Source: Zoogloeaceae bacterium (GTDB lineage: Bacteria > Pseudomonadota > Gammaproteobacteria > Burkholderiales > Rhodocyclaceae). From it: a stretch of 64,000 nucleotides of DNA. Location: contig JACKMA010000002.1 of assembly GCA_024235635.1 (NCBI GenBank), positions 682,001 to 746,000 of the forward strand. Reading direction: 5' to 3'. The position numbers were made by a program, and so were the translations under genes. The notes under the pieces are model-generated. The model made no database searches. It had not been told where the DNA came from and saw only the letters and a program-made list of their open reading frames with translations. Shown here piece by piece: positions 30,277 to 39,088 of the stretch (position 1 is the first letter of the stretch; every line of letters starts with the position of its first letter).

Positions 30277-30775
30277 CGCGGTGACCTCCCAGCCAATCGA
30301 ACGACGAAGCGACTTCAGTCGCCACCGGCAAGGACTCTTCCAGCCGCCTAGCGGGCGGCCATCGGGCGGGTCGCACCGGGCACATCCGCTGAACCGCCAT
30401 CCGGGCTCGGCGCGCGCATTCTATGGTGCCGCCACGGATTTGCAAGCGCCAAAAACCTCGCTTTAAAATCAGCGAGTTATTTCAATTTTGAAGAAATATT
30501 CCTACCAATGCTGAGGACCGCGCAGAATTCCCGCCGGCGAGCGCGCCCGAGCGGCTGGCGGGACGACGGACGCCGCATCTCGATGCTGCGATCGCCTACC
30601 GTCGAAGCCACTGCAGGAACCGAGCTGACGAACCACTGCGCGACCCGCCGAAACGGGGCGGCCTGATTCAGGCGGGACGGAGTCGGGCGAGGTCGGTAGA
30701 GGGGTCGGCCGTACACGCGAAATCGATGGACGGTGACGAGCGGGCCGGCGTCGCCGGCCGGCGCTCACCCGACAC
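30277..30775. other. intergenic region with AT-rich block, no gene seen
   Basis: About 500 bases between the YkgJ and UPF0149 genes. An AT-rich block at 30460-30515 stands out. It holds a 6-base stem (CTCGCT and AGCGAG around TTAAAATC, 30460-30479) followed by T-rich sequence. It may hold a promoter for the YkgJ gene or a small untranslated RNA. Frames across the rest lack family features or coding-like codon periodicity. Confidence 0.35.
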
Positions 30776-31486
30776 TCAGTTCTCGGCGCCGCAGCAGACC
30801 TTGTATTTCTTGCCGCTGCCGCACGGGCACAGATCGTTGCGACCCGCCGCTGCGCGGGCGACGGTCGCCGGCTCGGAGATGTCGGCCGGCAGTGGTTCGG
30901 GCAGCCCCACCTCCCGCCACAGCGCGAACAGGCCACGCGCTGCCTGTGCCGATTCGGCAAGCCAGCCCAGGCGCGTTTCGTCGTCCGCGTCCGCGGCATT
31001 CTCCGCACCCCAATGCTTGAAGACGTTGGCCAGCAGTCCTTCGGCGACCGCGACATCCTGGCTGTCCAGGCCGGCATTCCAGTCGTCCGGCCACAATTCG
31101 ACCCCCTGCTCGAAGCCGGCAACCCACTCGTCACCGAGCGGCGGCGCGTCTTCGCCTTCCGGCGCATAGCAGAACGGTTCCCAAGGATCGTGTTCGGCAG
31201 CCAGCGTCGCCACGACCTCGTTGTAGTATCGCAACACCAGTTCGAGCGCCCTGCGTGCCGCACCGCCCGAACCGAAATCGGCGGTCTCGGCATCGGCCGA
31301 CCAAACGGCCGGCAACCAGCGCGCCATCGCAATCCGCTCGGGACTGCAGACCAACGCCGCGACGTAGCCGTCGAGCATCTCGAGATTCATGCAGTCGGCG
31401 GGCACATCGTCCGACACCAGAACGGCTTCCAGCGCCTCGAACTCCTCGTCGCTCAGCAGCACTTCTTCGGTCTCGGCGGTGTTCAT
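30776..31486 (-). CDS. UPF0149 family protein with C-terminal SEC-C motif (YecA-like)
   Basis: 236 residues. The N-terminal and central part is a UPF0149/YgfB-YecA domain (LLSDEEFEALEAVLVS, then MNLEMLDGYVAALVCSPE). The C-terminus ends with a SEC-C zinc-binding motif, RNDLCPCGSGKKYKVCCG. The SEC-C tail resembles that of SecA, and YecA-type proteins have been linked to SecA or the ribosome; the exact role here is unknown. The ATG at 31486 follows GGGAGAG and overlaps the trmB stop (ATGA). Confidence 0.88.
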   Translation of the reverse strand: MNTAETEEVLLSDEEFEALEAVLVSDDVPADCMNLEMLDGYVAALVCSPERIAMARWLPAVWSADAETADFGSGGAARRALELVLRYYNEVVATLAAEHDPWEPFCYAPEGEDAPPLGDEWVAGFEQGVELWPDDWNAGLDSQDVAVAEGLLANVFKHWGAENAADADDETRLGWLAESAQAARGLFALWREVGLPEPLPADISEPATVARAAAGRNDLCPCGSGKKYKVCCGAEN

Positions 31487-32220
31487 TGATGGCTCTCCCG
31501 ATGGCATTGGCCGCTAGCATGCACCGCTGATCGAGAGCCATCAAGCGCGATGTCGCCAAGCTCGACGAAAAGCCGGTACAGCGTCTGCCCGGAGTCCCGA
31601 TACTTGCGTTCGAATGGCGTCAGCCCTTCCGCACCATCGTAGTCCTCCCAGGTCGGTTCGCGACCGATGAGCAGGCCGAGGGCAAGCGAGAACTCCTCGA
31701 CATACACCCGCCAGTTGGTGCGCAATTCGAGTGATCCCCCAAGCGTCGGAATCGTCGGGAACACAGGGTGGGCGTGCCAGCGCCGGCCGAGGTGGCCGAT
31801 CTTCGGCCACGGGTTCGGATAGAGGATGAAGTGCCGTGCGAGACGAAGCCCACGGGCCGACAGCAATCGCCAGAAATCCACCAGATCGGCTCTCACCAGC
31901 ACCAGGTTGTCGGGCATCAGCGAGGCCGGATAGGGCTTGCGCCGTTCGAGCCGCTCGGCGGACTGATCGACGCCGATGACCCAGGCTTCCGGATGCGCCC
32001 GGGCGAGCGCGATGGTGCTGTGGGCGACGCCGCAACCGGCATCGAGAATCAGTTCGGCGCGTCCGTCCCAGCCGGCGAGCGCCTGATCGACTGCATGCAG
32101 GTTGTAATCGGCAAACGGCTTACGGAACGGCGTGCCGGCGTGGCGCCCGACCAGCCGGGCCAGGTGCTCATGGACGCCGACTTGGGCACTCGATGGGATT
32201 TTCGAATTTGCATAACTCAC
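31483..32220 (-). CDS. trmB: tRNA (guanine-N7)-methyltransferase-like protein
   Basis: About 245 residues from a GTG at 32220 (VSYANSKIPSS) preceded by GGGAAA; the start is uncertain because the frame is open to 32310. It has a class I SAM fold with LILDAGCGVAHSTIALA as motif I, and the TrmB-specific HFILYPNPWPKIGHLGRRWHAHP segment, where most relatives have F-P-D-P-W-P-K. RTNWRVYVEEF and TPFERKYRDSGQTLYRL resemble the conserved TrmB ends. It should form m7G46 in tRNA. The divergent core (YPNPW instead of FPDPW) means it may be a TrmB paralogue with another target. The gene overlaps the UPF0149 gene by four bases. Confidence 0.75.
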   Translation of the reverse strand: MSYANSKIPSSAQVGVHEHLARLVGRHAGTPFRKPFADYNLHAVDQALAGWDGRAELILDAGCGVAHSTIALARAHPEAWVIGVDQSAERLERRKPYPASLMPDNLVLVRADLVDFWRLLSARGLRLARHFILYPNPWPKIGHLGRRWHAHPVFPTIPTLGGSLELRTNWRVYVEEFSLALGLLIGREPTWEDYDGAEGLTPFERKYRDSGQTLYRLFVELGDIALDGSRSAVHASGQCHRESHQ

Positions 32221-32377
32221 TGGGAATTTCCCGGATCGACTCTCGACGGCTTGGCGCCGACTCGGCAGCACTCGCCGAATCGCCGACGGAGAGCACCGGC
32301 AGGAATCCACCCGTCGCGAGCCACCACCCTCCCCGCGGGAGGGCGCGCGTACCCTTCGGGCGGCGGGGCGGGTATGC

Positions 32378-33343
32378 TCACGCCGCCAACTCCTCGGTAA
32401 GCGAGCGGCAGTGCTCGAGGGCGCGGTCGATGGCGCCGAGTTCGGTTGCGCCGCGCACCATCACGAACAGCGTCTGGGCCTGGGGATAGCGGCGGCGCAG
32501 CAGATTCAGCCACTGCTTGAGCCTGCCCGGCGCGTGGCTTGCCGGCAACCTCCGCTTCACGTCACGCCAGAAGGACGCGATCAGACCCGACAGCCGCGGC
32601 CAATCGTGCTGCGCACAGAAGCGACCGCCGCCACGGATACGCTCGACCAGAAATGGATCGGCCACTGCACCACGACCGAGCATCACGTCGGCAACGCCGG
32701 AGATCTCGCGGCAACGACGCCAGTCGTCGACGGTCCACACTTCACCGTTGGCGATCACGGGCACCGGCACCGCTTCGGCGACACGCGCGATCCACTCCCA
32801 GTGGGCGGGCGGCCGATAGCCGTCGCACTTGGTGCGCGCGTGCACGACCAGCATGTCGACGCCGCCATCGGCCAGCGCGCGGGCGGCGTCGAGCGCACAG
32901 GCGGGATCGCCGACACCCAGCCTCATCTTCGCCGACAGCGGCATCGGCGCCGGCATCGCAGCCCTGACCTGGTATGCGATGCGCCGCAGCAGCTCCGGTT
33001 CCTCGAGCAGCACCGCACCACCGCGGTGGCGATTCACGGTCGGCGCCGGGCAACCGAAATTGAGGTCGATGCCGGCGGGAGCAAGCGCCGCCAGGGCGGC
33101 CGCGTTGGCAGCCATCGCGAACGGATCGGACCCCAGCAACTGTGCACGCACCGGCACGCCAGAGCGGGTCCGCGAGCGGTTCCGCAGTTCCGGCACGATG
33201 CGACTGAAGCTGCGTGCGGGCAGTACCGTCGCCGACACCCGCGCAAACTCGGCGACCGCCCAGTCGTAACCCGCCACCGAGCACAAGAGGTCACGCATCG
33301 GTGCGTCGGCCAGGCCTTCCATCGGAGCAAGCAGCAGTTTCAT
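32378..33343 (-). CDS. dusC: tRNA-dihydrouridine synthase C
   Basis: 321-residue FMN-dependent dihydrouridine synthase. It starts MKLLLAPMEGLADAPMRDLL. The catalytic loop LNFGCPAPTVNRHRGG has Cys98. The FMN phosphate region is VIANGEVWTVDDW, followed by DVMLGRGAVADPFLVERI. The Asn-Phe-Gly-Cys-Pro-Ala sequence with the R-H-x-G-G-A ending and overall length fit the DusC subgroup, which modifies U16. The C-terminal helical tRNA-binding domain is present. It is divergent from rpmE and 157 bases upstream of trmB on the same strand. Confidence 0.92.
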   Translation of the reverse strand: MKLLLAPMEGLADAPMRDLLCSVAGYDWAVAEFARVSATVLPARSFSRIVPELRNRSRTRSGVPVRAQLLGSDPFAMAANAAALAALAPAGIDLNFGCPAPTVNRHRGGAVLLEEPELLRRIAYQVRAAMPAPMPLSAKMRLGVGDPACALDAARALADGGVDMLVVHARTKCDGYRPPAHWEWIARVAEAVPVPVIANGEVWTVDDWRRCREISGVADVMLGRGAVADPFLVERIRGGGRFCAQHDWPRLSGLIASFWRDVKRRLPASHAPGRLKQWLNLLRRRYPQAQTLFVMVRGATELGAIDRALEHCRSLTEELAA

Positions 33344-33407
33344 CGGGGATCCGGTGCACGGAAGCGCCGGATTCTACCCCGGCCGGCGCGGGATACGGCA
33401 TTCGAAC

Positions 33408-33437
33408 TTGCCAAATGCCATCGATGCCAGCGATAAT
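33408..33437 (+). promoter_or_regulatory. sigma70-type promoter for rpmE
   Basis: -35 TTGCCA (33408-33413), 18-base spacer, -10 GATAAT (33432-33437); both boxes match consensus at five of six positions. The start site would be about 45 bases before the rpmE ATG at 33491. Confidence 0.65.
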
Positions 33438-33490
33438 TTAAGGCTTGCTGGCGGCCACACCCACCGCCACGGTCACTGAAGGACTCAAAC

Positions 33491-33709
33491 ATGAAAGCCG
33501 ACATCCATCCGAACTACAAAGAGATCGAAGTCACCTGCTCTTGCGGCAACAGCTTCAAGACCCGTTCGACTTCGCCGAAGCAGAGCCTGCACATCGAGGT
33601 CTGCTCCCAGTGCCATCCGTTCTTCACCGGCAAGCAGCGCATCGTCGACACCGCCGGCCGCGTCGAGCGCTTCCGCCAGAAATACGGCAACGTTCAGCGC
33701 CTGTCCTGA
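33491..33709 (+). CDS. rpmE: 50S ribosomal protein L31, zinc-binding type
   Basis: 72-residue L31. It is the zinc (C+) form: Cys16 and Cys18 in TCSCGNSF and Cys38 and Cys41 in VCSQCHPFFTGKQ. It carries the family signature HPFFTGKQRIVDTAGRVERF. It is a ribosome surface protein that bridges the two subunits. It has its own promoter and a strong terminator 25 bases after the stop, so it is monocistronic. Confidence 0.97.
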   Translation: MKADIHPNYKEIEVTCSCGNSFKTRSTSPKQSLHIEVCSQCHPFFTGKQRIVDTAGRVERFRQKYGNVQRLS

Positions 33710-33730
33710 GACCGGCGCAGGCTTCGATCG

Positions 33731-33756
33731 AAAGGCAGCCTCGGCTGCCTTTTTTG
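33731..33756 (+). terminator. rho-independent terminator after rpmE
   Basis: AAAGGCAGCC (33731-33740) pairs with GGCTGCCTTT (33743-33752) around a two- to four-base loop, and six or more T follow. Confidence 0.9.
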
Positions 33757-33840
33757 TTGGGCACCGATGCCGACCGGGCAAGCGGCGTGCAAGCTGATAG
33801 ACTCGCGGCCAAGTTCTTCCGTGGCCCCGACGACTTCCTG

Positions 33841-35523
33841 ATGAGCCGAGACGCCTCCCGGATCCTGCTGCTGATCGCCTCGATCTACCTGTTGGTGGGA
33901 ACCGTCGGCCACGATCCGTGGCGTGGCGACGACGCCAGACATTTCGGACTGGTTTTCGAGATGATCGACACCGGCTCGCTGCTGTTGCCGGCGTTCGGCG
34001 GCGACACCAGCCTGGGCTACGGCCCCTTGTTCTACTGGCTTGCATCGGGGCTCGCGACCCTGCTTCAGGGATTGCTGCCACTGCACGACAGCGCACGGCT
34101 GACTACCGCCCTGCTGGCGGCAGCCGCGCTGTGGGCGCTGTGGCGGGCATCGAGCCTGATGCACGGAGATCAGGCGCGGGCGGCGGTGGTTCTGCTGACG
34201 ATCGGCAGTCTCGGCCTGGTCGTCCATGTGCACGAGACGCAACCGGCCGTCGGCCTGATGGCCGCCCAGGCCTGGGTACTCTGGATGCTGGTCTCGCCCC
34301 ATCGATTGGCGATGCCTGCGGCGGGCGTGGCCGCCGGTATCGCGTTCCTGTTTGCCGGCATCGCCGGTGCGCTGGTGACCTGGCCGCTGCTGCTGTTCCA
34401 GTTGCTGCCCAGCGACCGCAGCCACCGTACATCACCGATCGCGGTCCTCGTCGCGCTGGCGATCGCAATTGGCATTGCACTCGCGTGGATCGTCCCGGCT
34501 TCGGCCTCGGCGGGATGGCAGCCTTGGCTCGACGCCGAAATCGACGGTCTGCGGCCGGGCACGCCGGCCGCCGACAAGGCAGTCGACTGGTTGAAGTTGT
34601 TCGGATGGTTTCTGTGGCCATTGTGGCCCCTGGCCCTGTGGTCACTGTGGCGCGCCTGGCACGGCGCACAGATCTCCCATGTCCCACTGCTGCTCGCCGC
34701 ACTGGTGCTGGCGCTGGTTGCCGTGGCACTGGCCGGCAGCCTGCGCCCGGTGAACATGCTGCCGCTGATCGTGCCGGTGGGTCTGCTCGCCGCGCCAGCC
34801 GTCGAGCGCCTGCGACGAGGCGCCGCTGCCGCCTTCGACTGGTTCGCGGTGATGACCTTCACCACCTTCGGCCTGATGCTGTGGCTGGCCTGGAGCGCAC
34901 TGGTCAATGCCTGGCCACCCGGACTCGCCCGCCATTTCAAGAAGCTGGCGCCCGGCTTCGACATGACGCTGGGCGTGCTCGCGCTGGCCGTGGCCGCCGG
35001 CGCGGTGGTGGCCTGGATCGTCTATCTGGCATCGAGGCGTCCGGCGGGTCGTGACGCGGCCTGGACCTGGGCACTCGGCATGACCCTGCTGTGGTGCCTC
35101 GCAACTGCGATGGGGCAGCCCTGGTTCGACCATTCCCGCAGCTACCGACCGGCCGCACAGCAACTCGCTGAAGTGCTGCGCAAGCACCCGGGCCAATGCG
35201 TCGACGGCATCGGACTCGGTCTGTCGCAGCGATCCGCCATGCACTATTTCGCCGGTGTGCGCATCGACGGTGATCCCGAGCGACGCGGCTGTCCGCTGAT
35301 CCTGGTATTCCAGGACCGTCGTTCGGCAACCACCGACCTCGCCACGCTCGGCCACGAACTCTGGCGCTTCGAGCGCGGCGGCGGTCGTCAGCACGAGCGC
35401 TTCACGTTGCTTGCGGCTCGCCCCGGGCCGCTCAGCCGAGCTTCAGGAAGTTGTCCCGATAATGCGCCAGCTCGGCAATCGACTCGTAGATGTCGGCCAG
35501 CGCCTCATGGCGCCCCTTCTTGA
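33841..35523 (+). CDS. ArnT/PMT-like membrane glycosyltransferase
   Basis: 560 residues with about a dozen hydrophobic segments. It resembles GT39/GT83 (PMT, ArnT) glycosyltransferases, which use undecaprenyl-phosphate sugars at the periplasmic face. The first loop DPWRGDDARHFGLVFEMIDTG is where the catalytic acidic pair lies (usually D-E; here D-D). The segment YGPLFYWLASG matches the usual P-P-L-x-Y-W. A soluble C-terminal portion begins near residue 440. Acceptor and donor are unknown, lipid A or another envelope glycan being usual. The last 92 bases run antisense into orn, and the final 30 residues there look non-conserved. Confidence 0.75.
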   Translation: MSRDASRILLLIASIYLLVGTVGHDPWRGDDARHFGLVFEMIDTGSLLLPAFGGDTSLGYGPLFYWLASGLATLLQGLLPLHDSARLTTALLAAAALWALWRASSLMHGDQARAAVVLLTIGSLGLVVHVHETQPAVGLMAAQAWVLWMLVSPHRLAMPAAGVAAGIAFLFAGIAGALVTWPLLLFQLLPSDRSHRTSPIAVLVALAIAIGIALAWIVPASASAGWQPWLDAEIDGLRPGTPAADKAVDWLKLFGWFLWPLWPLALWSLWRAWHGAQISHVPLLLAALVLALVAVALAGSLRPVNMLPLIVPVGLLAAPAVERLRRGAAAAFDWFAVMTFTTFGLMLWLAWSALVNAWPPGLARHFKKLAPGFDMTLGVLALAVAAGAVVAWIVYLASRRPAGRDAAWTWALGMTLLWCLATAMGQPWFDHSRSYRPAAQQLAEVLRKHPGQCVDGIGLGLSQRSAMHYFAGVRIDGDPERRGCPLILVFQDRRSATTDLATLGHELWRFERGGGRQHERFTLLAARPGPLSRASGSCPDNAPARQSTRRCRPAPHGAPS

Positions 35524-35980
35524 CCACGCCGCGTGCCACCTCCGGCCGCCACCGACGCGCGAGCTCCTTCAGTGTCGACACGTCCAGATTTCGATAGTGG
35601 AACCAAGACTCGAGCTGGGGCATGTAGCGCGCCATGAAGCGACGGTCCTGGCAGATCGAGTTGCCGCACATCGGCGAGGTCCGCGCCGGCACGTGGGACT
35701 GCACGAAGGCCAGCATCGCCTGCTCGGCCTGCACCTCGTCCAGCGTGGACGCACGCACCCGGTCGACCAGGCCGGAACGGCCGTGGGTCGTGCGGTTCCA
35801 TTCGTCCATGCCGTCCAGCACCGAATCAGCCTGATGAACCGCAATCACGGGCCCTTCGGCCACGGTCTGCAAGCGGGCATCGGTGACCACGACAGCCAGT
35901 TCGATGATGCGGTCGCGGTCGGGATCGAGACCGGTCATCTCCATGTCCAGCCAGATGAGGTGGTTCTGGTCCTGTGCCAT
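35432..35980 (-). CDS. orn: oligoribonuclease
   Basis: 182-residue DEDDh exonuclease that degrades 2-5-nucleotide RNA, including pGpG from c-di-GMP breakdown. Catalytic residues are visible as WLDMEMTGLD (Asp12, Glu14), DEVQAEQ near the middle, and RHEALADIYESI at the end (the His and final Asp). Length is that of E. coli Orn. Its presence completes c-di-GMP turnover together with the GGDEF and EAL proteins in the window. It overlaps the 3' end of the glycosyltransferase gene. Confidence 0.97.
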   Translation of the reverse strand: MAQDQNHLIWLDMEMTGLDPDRDRIIELAVVVTDARLQTVAEGPVIAVHQADSVLDGMDEWNRTTHGRSGLVDRVRASTLDEVQAEQAMLAFVQSHVPARTSPMCGNSICQDRRFMARYMPQLESWFHYRNLDVSTLKELARRWRPEVARGVVKKGRHEALADIYESIAELAHYRDNFLKLG

Positions 35981-36057
35981 AATCGGAGCGGTTTCCCAAA
36001 AGCCCGAATGGTCTCACATGCCGGCGCGGCGCGCTTCGCCGGCACCTTGCCCGCCCC

Positions 36058-37338
36058 ATGAGTGTCTTCGCCATCGTCTTCCTGTTCGCCGTGCTGGCCG
36101 GCCTTGCCGTCCGATCCTACCTCGCGTGGCGCCAGATCCGGCACGTCGCCGCTCATCGGGACGCGGTGCCCGAGCCGTTTCACGAGCGCATCGACGACAG
36201 GTCGCATCGACGTGCCGCCGATTACACGATCGCCCGCGTCAAGGCTCGCCTGCCCGAGCTGGTGGTGGCGGCAGTCTGGCTGCTTTGGCTGACGCTCGGC
36301 GGACTGTTGCAAGACCTGCACGCCGCGTTGGCCCAATTTCTCGAACCCGGGCAGCTGGCCCACGGCATCGCCTTCATCGCGCTGATCGCGGTATTCGGCT
36401 GGGCCATCGAACTGCCGTTCGAACTCCGTCGCGTGTTCGTCACCGAGGCCAAGTTCGGATTCAACCGGATCAGTCCAGCGTTGTTCCTGTCCGACACCTT
36501 GAAGGGCGCCGTACTGTCGGCGACCATCGGCCTGCCGCTGCTGGCCGGTGCGCTCTGGCTGATGGAGGGCATGGGCCAATACTGGTGGCTCACCATCTGG
36601 GCCGGCTGGCTCGCCTTCAATCTGCTGGCGATGCTGATCTGGCCGACCTTCATCGCACCGCTGTTCAACCGCTTCGAGCCGCTCGAGGACGAAGCCATCC
36701 GCGAACGGGTGACACGACTGCTCGAGCGCTGCGGATTTCACGCCAAGGGTCTGTACGTGATGGACGGCTCCCGCCGCTCGGCGCACGGCAATGCCTATTT
36801 CACGGGCTTCGGCAGCGCCAAGCGAATCGTCTTCTTCGACACGCTGCTCGGCCGCCTCGACGGCGACGAAATCGAGGCCGTTCTGGCCCACGAACTGGGC
36901 CATTTCCATCATGGGCACGTACTCAAGCGAATCGTGCTGATGGCCCTCGGCAGCTTCGCGATCCTCGCCCTTCTCGGCTGGCTGGCCGATCAGGCCTGGT
37001 TCTACCAGGGACTCGGCATGCAGTCGCAGGACACCGCTGCGCTGCTCGCGCTGTTCATGCTGGCGCTACCGGTCTTCCTGCTGCCGCTGGCGCCGCTGAT
37101 GAGCCTGATCTCGCGCCGCGACGAATACCAGGCCGATCGTTACGCCGCAGAGCACGCCGGCGCCGGACCACTGATCGACGCATTGGTCAAGCTCTACCGC
37201 GACAACGCATCGACGCTGACGCCGGACCCCTGGTATTCGGGCTTCCACGACTCCCATCCACCGGCGGCCCTGCGAATCGCCCACCTCGAGCGTCTGGCCA
37301 GCATGCCCGATCCCACCGGACAGCCAGCGCACGCATGA
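36058..37338 (+). CDS. M48 family CAAX protease-like zinc metalloprotease (Ste24-like)
   Basis: 426-residue Ste24-type integral membrane protease. The N-terminal CAAX-protease 1 region has RSYLAWRQIRHVAAHRDAVP and FNRISPALFLSDTLKG. The zinc site is HELGH (278-282), with the third-ligand region EYQADRYAAEH further on. About six membrane segments surround the chamber. Likely role is degradation or processing of membrane or exported proteins; prenylation substrates do not exist in bacteria. The rsgA start codon overlaps its stop (ATGA). Confidence 0.9.
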   Translation: MSVFAIVFLFAVLAGLAVRSYLAWRQIRHVAAHRDAVPEPFHERIDDRSHRRAADYTIARVKARLPELVVAAVWLLWLTLGGLLQDLHAALAQFLEPGQLAHGIAFIALIAVFGWAIELPFELRRVFVTEAKFGFNRISPALFLSDTLKGAVLSATIGLPLLAGALWLMEGMGQYWWLTIWAGWLAFNLLAMLIWPTFIAPLFNRFEPLEDEAIRERVTRLLERCGFHAKGLYVMDGSRRSAHGNAYFTGFGSAKRIVFFDTLLGRLDGDEIEAVLAHELGHFHHGHVLKRIVLMALGSFAILALLGWLADQAWFYQGLGMQSQDTAALLALFMLALPVFLLPLAPLMSLISRRDEYQADRYAAEHAGAGPLIDALVKLYRDNASTLTPDPWYSGFHDSHPPAALRIAHLERLASMPDPTGQPAHA

Positions 37339-38225
37339 TGCGGGGTCGGGTCCGCGCCGCCTTCGGACGCCAGTACGAAATCGCCGGGCCGGACGGCCGC
37401 AGCTTCCTCTGCTATCCGCGCGGCAAGCGCAGTTCGCTGGCCTGCGGCGACCACGTCGAGTTCGAGCCCAAGGGCGACGGCCAGGGCGTGATCCAGCGCA
37501 TCGTCGAACGCAGCAGCCTGCTCTATCGCTCCGATGCCTGGAAGGAAAAGCTCATCGCCGCCAATGTCACTCAGGTGGTGCTGGTGACGGCCACCGAGCC
37601 AGGCTTCAGCGACGAACTGATTTCCCGCTGCATCTGTGCCGCAGAAGACCAGTCGATCCGGATTCTGGTCGTGCTCAACAAGGTCGATCTGTCCGAGCGG
37701 CTCGCGGCAGCGCGCCAGACACTCGAGCCCTTCGCCGCCCTCGGTTACCCGATCGTCGCATTATCGGCCCTCGACGGCGCAGCCGGGCTTGAGCCACATC
37801 TCGCCGACCACTGTTCGGTGCTCGTCGGTCAGTCCGGCATGGGCAAGAGCACACTGGTCAATGCGCTGGTGCCGGAAGCGGCCGCCGCAACGCGCGAGAT
37901 TTCATCCAGCCTCGACTCGGGCAAGCACACCACCACCTACGCCCGCCTCTACCCGCTCGCCGGCGGTGGCGAGCTGATCGACAGCCCGGGCCTGCAGGTC
38001 TTCGGTCTTGCGCATATCGCCCCCGAGCGATTGCTGGCCTGCTTTCGCGAACTGGCGCCGCTGGCCGGTCTGTGTCGCTTCCGAGACTGTCGGCACGATC
38101 TCGAACCCGGCTGCGCCCTGCGGGAAGCGGCGGACGCCGGGCGCATCCATCCTCGCCGGTGGACGCACTTCAACCTGTTTCGCGACGAAATCGAGGCGCA
38201 GCGTCGCGATGGCCGCGGCTGGTAG
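37335..38225 (+). CDS. rsgA: ribosome small-subunit-dependent GTPase A
   Basis: 296-residue circularly permuted GTPase that acts late in 30S assembly. The N-terminal OB-fold contains RGKRSSLACGDHVEFEP. G4 (NKVDLSER) comes before G1 (GQSGMGKST) and the G3 region (DSPG). The C-terminal zinc knuckle is CRFRDCRHDLEPGCAL. The start is one of two tandem ATGs (37335 or 37338); the first overlaps the M48 stop codon. All motifs are intact. Confidence 0.95.
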   Translation: MMRGRVRAAFGRQYEIAGPDGRSFLCYPRGKRSSLACGDHVEFEPKGDGQGVIQRIVERSSLLYRSDAWKEKLIAANVTQVVLVTATEPGFSDELISRCICAAEDQSIRILVVLNKVDLSERLAAARQTLEPFAALGYPIVALSALDGAAGLEPHLADHCSVLVGQSGMGKSTLVNALVPEAAAATREISSSLDSGKHTTTYARLYPLAGGGELIDSPGLQVFGLAHIAPERLLACFRELAPLAGLCRFRDCRHDLEPGCALREAADAGRIHPRRWTHFNLFRDEIEAQRRDGRGW

Positions 38226-38256
38226 CCTGGCACGCGCTGCGCGCAGGTCTCGAGCC

Positions 38257-38994
38257 TCAGTCGAAGGCGCCGTCGGGGTTCGGAATCGCGTCGAAGGCTT
38301 CCCGCAGGGCGTCGCCCCAGCGCGCGCGCACCATCGCGAAGTAGGCGTTTTCCGCGTCGATCAGATGGTGGCTGGCGAGTGAGAGTCCATCGCGCTCGAT
38401 GATCGCGAGATCGAGCGGCAGACCCACCGACAGATTTGAGCGAATCGTCGAGTCCATCGAGATCAGCGCGCATTTCACTGCTTCGTCGAGCGGCGTATCC
38501 CAGCGCAGGACACGATCCAGGATCGGCTTGCCGTACTTGGACTCGCCGATCTGGAAGTACGGCGTCTCCCGCGTCGCCTCGATGAAGTTGCCGGCCGCGT
38601 AGATGCTGAACAGGCGCGGCGGCTCTCCGGCGATCTGGCCGCCGAGGATCAGGCTGGCGTTGAAATCGATGCCGAATGCGGCGAGCGATTCAGCATCCCG
38701 CCGGTGCACGGCGCGCAGCACGTCACCGATATGGCGTGCCGCCTCGAACATCGTCGGCACTTCGAGCAGTCCCGGCGATTCGCCGTCGAAACGCAGAACC
38801 TCGTCCAGCGTGGACGCGAGCGATTGCGTGATCGCGAGATTGCCGGCGCTCATCAGCACCAGACAGCGCTCGCCCGGGCGCTCATAGACGCGCAGTTTGC
38901 GAAAGGTGTTGATGTGGTCGACGCCGGCGTTGGTGCGCGAATCCGCCAGCATCACCAAGCCGGCCTGCAGCAGCATTCCTACACAATAGGTCAC
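38257..38994 (-). CDS. Anbu-type proteasome-like peptidase
   Basis: 245-residue Ntn-hydrolase of the Anbu (ancestral beta subunit) class. It starts MTYCVGMLLQAGLVMLADSR, so that Thr2 becomes the N-terminal nucleophile after methionine removal. Asp18 and the TNAGVDHINTFRKL loop belong to the beta-subunit active site. No propeptide is present, as is usual for Anbu. Anbu assembles into open helical rings; its substrate is unknown. It is the last gene of a minus-strand cluster with an ATP-grasp and an alpha-E protein. The transglutaminase-like gene usually found with them is not between them (the gap to the alpha-E gene is 94 bases). Confidence 0.9.
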   Translation of the reverse strand: MTYCVGMLLQAGLVMLADSRTNAGVDHINTFRKLRVYERPGERCLVLMSAGNLAITQSLASTLDEVLRFDGESPGLLEVPTMFEAARHIGDVLRAVHRRDAESLAAFGIDFNASLILGGQIAGEPPRLFSIYAAGNFIEATRETPYFQIGESKYGKPILDRVLRWDTPLDEAVKCALISMDSTIRSNLSVGLPLDLAIIERDGLSLASHHLIDAENAYFAMVRARWGDALREAFDAIPNPDGAFD

Positions 38995-39088
38995 GATCGT
39001 GGCGGATCCCGTTGGCGAAGTCGGCGCATTATCTGCGGATTGGGTGGCCGTCGCCAGCCTGACGTCGCGCGATCGATGCGCCTGCCGT

